This document shows positions 33,465-40,096 of a stretch of DNA of 64,000 nucleotides, piece by piece. The stretch's first letter is position 1, and each line of letters opens with the position of its first letter. Both the position numbers and the translations under genes were made by a program. The notes under the pieces are model-generated. The model was not told the origin of the DNA. It ran no database searches and saw nothing but the letters and a program-made list of their open reading frames with translations. Origin of the DNA: an uncultured Lachnospiraceae bacterium. Lineage in GTDB: Bacteria > Bacillota > Clostridia > Lachnospirales > Lachnospiraceae. The stretch spans positions 1 to 64,000 of the forward strand of contig OMUP01000109.1 in NCBI GenBank assembly GCA_900314255.1, read 5' to 3'.

Positions 33465-33927
33465 GGAAACAAATGATAAGAATACGATCAGGCCGGTCGG
33501 CGAGAATGTGATTGTGCCGATCAAAGCCGAGGAGCTGGTCGGAAAAGCCATTGAGATGAAAAAGGACGGTCTCCGCCTTTCCCAGGCGCATTGTTCCTGG
33601 GTGAACAATCAGTATGAGGTGAGCTATTCATTTGCCAACGATGAGACGCTCGCTTACACCACACTGCGCATCTGCGTGGGACGCACAGCTGAGCTTTCCA
33701 GCATTTCGGAAATTTATCCGTATGCTGCCTTCTATGAAAACGAGATGGAGGAGCTTTTCGGACTGAAAATCCGGTTCAAGGACCTGGACTATCACAACAA
33801 GCTCTACCGGATAAAGGTGAAGGCTCCGTTTCTCCCGGAAGATCAGCGCGATGTTTCAACTGATACGGCGCAGGAGAAGACCGGAGCGGCAGATGCACCG
33901 GCAGGACAGAAGGAGGATGCGAACTGA
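33457..33927 (+). CDS. echD: Hydrogenase subunit EchD (NuoC-like)
   Basis: A 156-residue hydrophilic subunit of the 30-kDa complex I (NuoC) family. ISEIYPYAAFYENEMEELFGL is the family signature and contacts the large subunit. The N-terminus and the Ala/Glu/Gln-rich C-terminus are variable. It overlaps echC by eight bases and echE by one, so all three are translated together. Confidence 0.9.
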   Translation: MPEETNDKNTIRPVGENVIVPIKAEELVGKAIEMKKDGLRLSQAHCSWVNNQYEVSYSFANDETLAYTTLRICVGRTAELSSISEIYPYAAFYENEMEELFGLKIRFKDLDYHNKLYRIKVKAPFLPEDQRDVSTDTAQEKTGAADAPAGQKEDAN

Positions 33928-35009
33928 TGGGAAAGAGAAGTGTAATTCCGTTCGGACCGCAGCATCCGGTGCTGCCTGAACCGATTCATCTGGATCTTGT
34001 GGTTGAGGATGAGAGAGTTGTTGAAGCGATCCCAAACATCGGCTTCATTCACAGAGGACTTGAGGGACTTGCCCCGGACCGGGATTTTCAGAAATATCTG
34101 TATGTCGTCGAGCGTACCTGCGGTATCTGTTCTTTCGGCCACGGACTGGGCTATGTGGAGTCGATTGAAGGCATCATGAACGTGGAGGTTCCGGAAAAAG
34201 CCAGATACCTTCGCGTGATCTGGGCAGAAATGGCCCGGATGACGAGCCATCTGATGTGGCTTGGTTTTACAGCTGACGCTTTCGGCTTCGAGTCTCTGTT
34301 CTATCAGGCGTGGAGAATCCGCGAGAGAGTTCTGGATCTGATGGAAATGACAACAGGCGGCCGCTTGATTTATTCGGTCCTGAAGGTCGGCGGAGTGCTG
34401 CGGGATATCTCTCCTGAGATGCAGAAGAAAATTCTGGACGACCTGAATGAGATCGAAAAAGAAACGCGCGACATGACGAAGACATTTCTGGACGATTATT
34501 CTGTTCAGACACGTCTGAAGGGTGTAGGCGTCCTGACAAAGCAGCAGGCGCATGATGTCGGGGCCTGCGGACCGATGGCAAGAGCCAGCGGCATCGCCTG
34601 CGATATGCGCATGCGCGGATATGAGGCGTACGCGGATCTGGGATTTGAACCGGTTGTCTCGCAGGACGGCGACAGCTACGCCAGATGCGAAGTCCGCATA
34701 AATGAGATCTTTGCGTCCATTGAGCTCGTGCGCAGAGCTTTCGCTAAGATGCCGAAGGAAGGCGATCTGGCGACTGCTTTCAAGGGCAATCCTAACGGCG
34801 AGTATTTTGCGAGAATCGAACAGCCGCGCGGTGAGGCCATCTTCTATTCGGAAGGCCACGGCAAGCCGACGCTTGACCGCTTCCGTCTGCGCACACCGAC
34901 ATTTGCCAATCTTCAGGCACTGTGCGAGACGCTCAAGGGGGCGGAATACGCAGATGTTCCGATTCTGATACTTACGATTGATCCGTGCATCTCCTGCACA
35001 GAGCGGTAA
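33927..35009 (+). CDS. echE: [NiFe] hydrogenase large subunit EchE (NuoD-like)
   Basis: A 360-residue catalytic subunit that reduces protons to H2 or oxidises H2 at the NiFe(CN)2CO centre. Both ligand pairs are intact: C65 and C68 in ERTCGICSFGH and C354 and C357 in DPCISCTER, which shows it is a hydrogenase and not a complex I NuoD. The PQHP and IGFIHRGLEGL segments are standard. The protein stops three residues after the last ligand, so it lacks the C-terminal extension that most large subunits lose by protease cleavage. No maturation endopeptidase gene is near. Confidence 0.95.
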   Translation: MGKRSVIPFGPQHPVLPEPIHLDLVVEDERVVEAIPNIGFIHRGLEGLAPDRDFQKYLYVVERTCGICSFGHGLGYVESIEGIMNVEVPEKARYLRVIWAEMARMTSHLMWLGFTADAFGFESLFYQAWRIRERVLDLMEMTTGGRLIYSVLKVGGVLRDISPEMQKKILDDLNEIEKETRDMTKTFLDDYSVQTRLKGVGVLTKQQAHDVGACGPMARASGIACDMRMRGYEAYADLGFEPVVSQDGDSYARCEVRINEIFASIELVRRAFAKMPKEGDLATAFKGNPNGEYFARIEQPRGEAIFYSEGHGKPTLDRFRLRTPTFANLQALCETLKGAEYADVPILILTIDPCISCTER

Positions 35010-35023
35010 AGGAGGGGATACAA

Positions 35024-35527
35024 GTGAGCAGAGTCATGAAATTTGCACCGGTCATTCTGAAGAATCTCTTCTCAAAACCGGTGACCCGTCGGTATCCGGA
35101 CGTTCCGATCAAGTATCCGGAAGGCGACCGCGGTCATGTAGAGATCCAGATTGACAAATGTATATCCTGCGGCATGTGCGTGAGAAGCTGCCCGACCGGG
35201 ACACTTTCGGTCGACCGCATGAAGGGAACCTGGACCATCGACCGCTTTGACTGCGTTCAGTGCGGCTACTGTGTCCTGAAATGCCCGGTGAAGTGCCTGA
35301 GTATCGTTCCGGGATATCAGGAGCCGGAGCGCGAGAAGGCATCCCAGACGTATCAGAAGTCGCCGGAAGTTCTCAAGGCAGAGGCAGAAAAGCGAGCCAA
35401 ACAGGCGGCGCTTGCCAAGGAGATGGCCGCCAAGAAAGCGGCAGCTCTGAAAGCCAAGAAGGAAGCAGAAGCGGCGGCAGCTGCCGGAAAAGCAGCGGAA
35501 TCGGCACCGGCTGCGGCAAAGAACTGA
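35024..35527 (+). CDS. echF: Hydrogenase ferredoxin-type subunit EchF (NuoI-like)
   Basis: A 167-residue electron-input subunit with two 4Fe-4S clusters: C46, C49, C52 and C56, then C77, C80, C83 and C87 (CISCGMCVRSCP and CVQCGYCVLKCP). The first 40 residues are the usual NuoI-like anchor. From about residue 110 the protein has an Ala/Lys/Glu-rich tail with repeated KKAAALKAKKEAE-like segments, absent from typical EchF and likely a helix. GTG 35024 is chosen because GGAGGGG precedes it; the ATG four codons later is possible. Confidence 0.92.
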   Translation: MSRVMKFAPVILKNLFSKPVTRRYPDVPIKYPEGDRGHVEIQIDKCISCGMCVRSCPTGTLSVDRMKGTWTIDRFDCVQCGYCVLKCPVKCLSIVPGYQEPEREKASQTYQKSPEVLKAEAEKRAKQAALAKEMAAKKAAALKAKKEAEAAAAAGKAAESAPAAAKN

Positions 35528-35547
35528 AATCAGAAATCCGAATTGTC

Positions 35548-35590
35548 AGAAAGACTGCTGCCTGACCGGACAGTGGTCTTTCTTTTCGTT
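35548..35590 (+). terminator. Terminator or attenuator between echF and hypC
   Basis: A 13-base stem with two G-U pairs (35548-35560 with 35571-35583) is followed by TTTTCGTTT. It could limit hypCDE expression relative to the structural genes. Confidence 0.75.
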
Positions 35591-35612
35591 TACAGAAAGT
35601 GGTGTTAAAATT

Positions 35613-35831
35613 ATGTGTGTGGCACTTCCGGGAAGAGTTGTTTCCGTCGACGGAGAGTATGCACAGGTTGATTTTGAAGGCAATGAAGTCAGGGCACTGG
35701 CAGGGCTTGTGAAGGTAAAGCCCGGCGACAGAGTGCTGGTTCACGCCGGATGCATCCTGCAGAAACTCGCCGCGGATGAAGCGGACAGTATGGAAGAAAT
35801 CTTCCGGGAAATCGGAGAAGAATTTGCATGA
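35613..35831 (+). CDS. hypC: Hydrogenase maturation chaperone HypC
   Basis: A 72-residue maturation protein that carries the Fe(CN)2CO group with HypD and delivers it to the large subunit. It starts MCVALPGRVV with the essential Cys2, and VDFEGNEVRALAG and VKPGDRVLVHAGC follow. The length is normal for the HypC family. It overlaps hypD by four bases (ATGA). Confidence 0.95.
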   Translation: MCVALPGRVVSVDGEYAQVDFEGNEVRALAGLVKVKPGDRVLVHAGCILQKLAADEADSMEEIFREIGEEFA

Positions 35832-36871
35832 TGACACTTGACGACGTCAAAGCCTGGCTGAAAAATTACGACGGGCCTTCGATGCGGATCATGGAGGTCT
35901 GCGGAAGTCATACCGGGGCAATTTCCAAAAACGGAATCCCCGGGATGCTCTCAGAAAAGATCAGTCTGCTCTCAGGACCGGGATGTCCGGTGTGCGTCAC
36001 GCCATCTGCTTATATTGACCGGCTGATTGAGCTGGCTATGCGGCCGGATACATGCGTCGTGACATTTGGCGATCTAATCCGCGTTCCCGGGTCTTCAAAA
36101 AGCCTTGCCCTTGCAAAAGGAGAAGGCGCAAGAGTGAAGATGGTGTATTCTCCGCTGGACATCATACCTCTGGCTAAGAAAGATCCGGATACGATCTGGT
36201 GTTTTGCGGCAGTCGGCTTTGAGACGACAACGCCGGTCTACGCGGCGCTCATGGATGAGCTGATCCGGGATGACATCCGAAATGTGCGGCTTCTCACAGC
36301 GCTCAAGACCATGCCGGAGGTTATTGACTGGCTCATGAGTTCCGGAGCAGATGTACAGGGATTTATTGCCCCGGGGCATGTTTCTGTTGTCACAGGAGCG
36401 GACATCTGGAAACCGCTGGCGCAGAAGTATTCCATACCATTTGGCGTGGCGGGATTTGAGGGGCCGGAACTTCTGGCGGCGATCGCCGGAATTGTGATGA
36501 ATTACGGCAGAGGTGTCGTAAAAAATTACTATCCCCGCGTTGTGACGCCGGAAGGAAACCGGACAGCTCAAAAAGAGATTGACCGGTACTTTGAGAAAGC
36601 GGACGTGGTCTGGAGAGGAATGGGGAAAATCCCTGGCTCCGGCAGAGTACTGCGCCCGGAGTATTCTTTCTTTGATGCCGGGAGCAGGGGACTGGATGAG
36701 GACCACAAAAAGAACAAAGCCTGTCACTGCGATGAAGTCCTGACCGGACGAATCACACCAAGACAGTGCCCGCTGTTCGGAAAGGCCTGCACACCGGTAA
36801 ATCCGCAGGGAGCCTGCATGGTGTCCACAGAAGGCGCCTGCCTTTCCTGGCTGGCCGGAGGAAGAGAATAG
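35828..36871 (+). CDS. hypD: Hydrogenase maturation protein HypD
   Basis: This 347-residue iron-sulfur protein builds the Fe(CN)2CO part of the NiFe site with HypC and HypE. The conserved EVCGSHTGAISKNGIP, SGPGCPVCVTP and VGFETTTP motifs are present. A cysteine-rich C-terminal region (CDEVLTGRITPRQCPLFGKAC) binds the 4Fe-4S cluster. It is coupled to hypC by a four-base overlap and precedes hypE by 24 bases. Confidence 0.96.
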   Translation: MMTLDDVKAWLKNYDGPSMRIMEVCGSHTGAISKNGIPGMLSEKISLLSGPGCPVCVTPSAYIDRLIELAMRPDTCVVTFGDLIRVPGSSKSLALAKGEGARVKMVYSPLDIIPLAKKDPDTIWCFAAVGFETTTPVYAALMDELIRDDIRNVRLLTALKTMPEVIDWLMSSGADVQGFIAPGHVSVVTGADIWKPLAQKYSIPFGVAGFEGPELLAAIAGIVMNYGRGVVKNYYPRVVTPEGNRTAQKEIDRYFEKADVVWRGMGKIPGSGRVLRPEYSFFDAGSRGLDEDHKKNKACHCDEVLTGRITPRQCPLFGKACTPVNPQGACMVSTEGACLSWLAGGRE

Positions 36872-36895
36872 ACTCACTTCAGGAGTGTTTCGGAA

Positions 36896-37903
36896 ATGGC
36901 TGAGAAAATTACAATGGCTCATGGAAGCGGCGGAAGGTCTACCGATGAGCTGATTGATACGATATTTGCGAAAGAATTTGACAATCCGGTGCTCGATGCG
37001 ATGGAAGATTCGGCGGTCGTTCCGGTCACGGGAAAGATCGCACTGACGACAGACAGCTTTGTCGTTACACCGCTGAAATTCCGCGGCGGAGACATCGGAA
37101 GACTCTGCGTGTGCGGCACGGTCAATGATCTTTTGATGCGGGGAGCCCGCCCGGCGTGGCTTACCTGCGGATTTATTCTGGAGGAGGGACTGGATATCGG
37201 CCTTCTGAAGGAACTGACTGCTTCCATGGCGGCTGCTGCAAAAGAGGCCGGAGTCAGGATCGCGGCAGGGGACACCAAGGTTGTGGAAGGACACGGCGGA
37301 ATGTACATCAACACGGCAGGAGTCGGAATCTTCCCGAAAGAAACCAGCGCGGCAGCCAGCGGAATATGCGCGTCAGCTGCCCGTGCGTCCGATGCAATCC
37401 TTGTGTCCGGAACGATGGGCGATCATCATGCCGCCATTCTCTCGGAGCGCATGGCGATTGAGACAGACATTGAAAGCGACAATGCGCCGCTTGTCGATAT
37501 GGTCGGAAATCTGCTCGCGTCCGGACTTCACATCCACACGATGCGGGATGTGACCCGCGGCGGTCTGGGAACGGTGCTGAAAGAGCTCGCGGCGGCGTCT
37601 GGTAAGACATTTACCATTCGGGAGTCTGCGATTCCGGTAAACCCGAAGGTGAGAAGCTTTGCAGGGCTGCTGGGACTTGATCCCGTCTACATGGGCAACG
37701 AAGGAAAGATGGTTGTGATCCTGCCGGAAGAGGAGGCGCAACAGGCACTTGAAATAATGCGGAAATCCAGGTACGGCAGTCAGGCGGCCATTATCGGGCG
37801 CGTGACGGAAGAGAAACCAGGAGAACTGCTGATGGAAACGGATATCGGAGGACTGCGCAGACTGGATGTGCTGCAGGGCGAAGGACTTCCGAGGATCTGC
37901 TGA
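36896..37903 (+). CDS. hypE: Hydrogenase maturation protein HypE
   Basis: A 335-residue AIR-synthase-like enzyme that dehydrates a thiocarboxamide on its C-terminal cysteine to make the cyanide ligands. MAHGSGGRSTDELI opens it, VVEGHGGMYINTAGVG lies in the ATP region, and the chain ends in PRIC with the required terminal cysteine. HypF (carbamoyl donor) and HypA and HypB (nickel insertion) are not in the window and must be elsewhere. No terminator is seen before the GH3 gene, 43 bases away. Confidence 0.96.
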   Translation: MAEKITMAHGSGGRSTDELIDTIFAKEFDNPVLDAMEDSAVVPVTGKIALTTDSFVVTPLKFRGGDIGRLCVCGTVNDLLMRGARPAWLTCGFILEEGLDIGLLKELTASMAAAAKEAGVRIAAGDTKVVEGHGGMYINTAGVGIFPKETSAAASGICASAARASDAILVSGTMGDHHAAILSERMAIETDIESDNAPLVDMVGNLLASGLHIHTMRDVTRGGLGTVLKELAAASGKTFTIRESAIPVNPKVRSFAGLLGLDPVYMGNEGKMVVILPEEEAQQALEIMRKSRYGSQAAIIGRVTEEKPGELLMETDIGGLRRLDVLQGEGLPRIC

Positions 37904-37946
37904 AAGTACCGGATACAGGTCAGCACACGGAAACAGGAGAGAGACA

Positions 37947-40082
37947 ATGGAAAAGAGAGACCGGACGTGGGCTGTCAAGCAGGCAGTGGCTCTCGTGAGG
38001 CGGATGACGACCGATGAGGCCATTGGACAGCTGATGTATAATTCCCCGGCAATTCCCAGACTGCATGTGCCGGAATACAACTGGTGGAACGAAGGACTGC
38101 ACGGCGTTGCGCGCAGCGGCTGTGCGACGATGTTTCCGCAGGCGATCGGCATGGCCGCATCGTTTGATGAGGATCTGATGGAGAAGACGGGCGCCGTGAT
38201 CGGCCGCGAGGGCCGGGCGATGTACAATGCCTACCGCGCCCACGGTGACAGAGGAATCTACAAAGGACTGACTTTCTGGAGCCCGAACGTCAATATCTTC
38301 CGCGATCCGAGATGGGGACGCGGGCAGGAGACATACGGAGAGGATCCGGTTCTTTCCGGGAGGCTCGGAGCGGCATTTGTAAAGGGACTGCAGGGCAGCG
38401 GCAAGTATCTTCAGGCTGCAGCCTGCGCCAAGCATTTTGCTGTTCATTCGGGTCCTGAGAAGCTGAGGCACGAATTCAATGCCACAGCTTCAAAGAAGGA
38501 TATGGCGGAGACGTATCTGCCTGCCTTCAAGGCGCTGGCTGACGCTGATGTAGAAGGTTTCATGGGCGCTTACAACCGCGTGAACGGCGAGCCGGCGTGT
38601 GCATCCCGCACTCTGATGCGGATTCTGCGGACTGACTGGCGCTTTGAGGGGTATTTCACCTCGGACTGCTGGGCAATCAGGGATTTCTATGAGTCGCACA
38701 GAGTCACGAAGACACCGGAACAGGCAGCGGCCATGGCCGTCAAGGCCGGGTGCGATCTGAACTGTGGCTGTACGTATCTTTCTCTGAGAGAGGCGTACCG
38801 GAAGCATCTGGTGACAGATGAGGAAATCCGCCGGGCAGCGGTTCATCTGTTCACGACGCGCTTTCTTCTGGGAATGTTCGAGCACACGCCGTATGATGAT
38901 GTGCCGGTTTCGGAAATCGAGTCTTCCCGCAATATTGCCACGTCGCGCAAAATGGCGGAAGAATCCATCGTACTTCTCAAGAACAACGGAATTCTGCCGC
39001 TGTCCCGCGTGAAGACAATGAAAATTGCAGTTGTCGGTCCGAATGCCGACAGCCGGGAAGCGCTCGCCGGGAATTATCACGGAACGTCTTCGGAATATGT
39101 GACCGCGCTGCAGGGAATCCGGGAAGCAGCCAGTCCTGCAGCAAGGATTTACTATGCACTTGGCTCACATCTCTACAAGGACAGCGTGGAAAGCTGTGCC
39201 GCTCCGGATGACAAGATCGTAGAAGCCGTGATCCGGGCTGAACAGTCACAGGTCGTAATTGTGTGCACGGGGCTTGATGAGACGGTCGAGGGTGAGCAGA
39301 AAGATGTCGGAAATGACAGCTATCTGGCTGGCGGAGTGTCTGATGACGGCGACCGGGTGAGCCTCGGGCTCCCGAAGTCTCAGCAGAGACTTCTGCGGGC
39401 ACTGATGGAAGTCGGCAGACCCATTATTATTCTGAACTTTTCCGGAAGCCCCATGGATTTTTCGGAATTTGAACCGGGAGTGGCGGCTATTCTGCAGTGC
39501 TGGTATCCGGGCGCTCAGGGCGGACGGGCTATCGGCGATATTCTTTTTGGAAAGGTATCTCCGGGCGGAAAGCTTCCGGTCACCTTCCCGAAGAGTCTGG
39601 ATGATCTGCCGCCGTTTGAAGACTATTCGATGAAGGGCAGGACCTACCGCTACATGGAAAAGGAGCCGGCGTACCCGTTCGGCTACGGACTTACATACGG
39701 AGACATCGAACTCAAAGGTCTTCGGTTTGTGGAAGATGACAGAGAAAAGCAGGCGTATATCCTGTCCGCTTTTGCGATGAACCGGGGAGGAGAGACGGAT
39801 GATGTACTTCAGGTATATGTGAAGCCTGACAGCCCTCTGGCGCCGCCCAACCCTTCACTGGTTGACTTCTCGAGATTTCATCTCAGACGGAACGAGAGCA
39901 TGGATATCCGTCTTGTCATTCCGTATGAGATGTTCCAGGTTGTCAATGAAGAAGGCAAACGAGTTTACGACGGGTCACAGGCCGAAATTTTCGTCGGACT
40001 GCAGGCTCCGGACAGCCGCAGTGCCCGTCTGACCGGAAGAAACGATCTTGAAATTGTCGTAAAACTGCCGGGGCAGAAGTAA
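37947..40082 (+). CDS. Glycoside hydrolase family 3 beta-glycosidase (beta-xylosidase/beta-glucosidase type)
   Basis: A 711-residue enzyme without a signal peptide, so it is likely cytoplasmic and acts on imported oligosaccharides. The N-terminal barrel contains YNWWNEGLHGVARSG and FSPNVNIFRDPRWGRG-type segments, and the nucleophile D240 lies in TSDCWAI. The second domain (SIVLLKNNGILPLS onward) and a C-terminal FnIII-like domain with FPFGYGLTYGD-type sequence complete the fold. The WWNEGLHGV block favours the xylosidase branch, but substrate cannot be fixed. AGGAGAG precedes ATG 37947. It converges with the adhesin gene 14 bases away, without a terminator. Confidence 0.92.
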   Translation: MEKRDRTWAVKQAVALVRRMTTDEAIGQLMYNSPAIPRLHVPEYNWWNEGLHGVARSGCATMFPQAIGMAASFDEDLMEKTGAVIGREGRAMYNAYRAHGDRGIYKGLTFWSPNVNIFRDPRWGRGQETYGEDPVLSGRLGAAFVKGLQGSGKYLQAAACAKHFAVHSGPEKLRHEFNATASKKDMAETYLPAFKALADADVEGFMGAYNRVNGEPACASRTLMRILRTDWRFEGYFTSDCWAIRDFYESHRVTKTPEQAAAMAVKAGCDLNCGCTYLSLREAYRKHLVTDEEIRRAAVHLFTTRFLLGMFEHTPYDDVPVSEIESSRNIATSRKMAEESIVLLKNNGILPLSRVKTMKIAVVGPNADSREALAGNYHGTSSEYVTALQGIREAASPAARIYYALGSHLYKDSVESCAAPDDKIVEAVIRAEQSQVVIVCTGLDETVEGEQKDVGNDSYLAGGVSDDGDRVSLGLPKSQQRLLRALMEVGRPIIILNFSGSPMDFSEFEPGVAAILQCWYPGAQGGRAIGDILFGKVSPGGKLPVTFPKSLDDLPPFEDYSMKGRTYRYMEKEPAYPFGYGLTYGDIELKGLRFVEDDREKQAYILSAFAMNRGGETDDVLQVYVKPDSPLAPPNPSLVDFSRFHLRRNESMDIRLVIPYEMFQVVNEEGKRVYDGSQAEIFVGLQAPDSRSARLTGRNDLEIVVKLPGQK

Positions 40083-40096
40083 AGAAAGTACAGATT

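Noticed and set aside
31953..33608. A 551-residue minus-strand frame across echA to echD
   Set aside because: It is antisense to several confidently identified hydrogenase genes and has no domain of its own.
33927..35009. Reading the ech cluster as a respiratory complex I
   Set aside because: Both Cys pairs that bind nickel are intact in the large subunit, hypCDE follow, and NuoEFG, NuoA, NuoJ and NuoK are absent.
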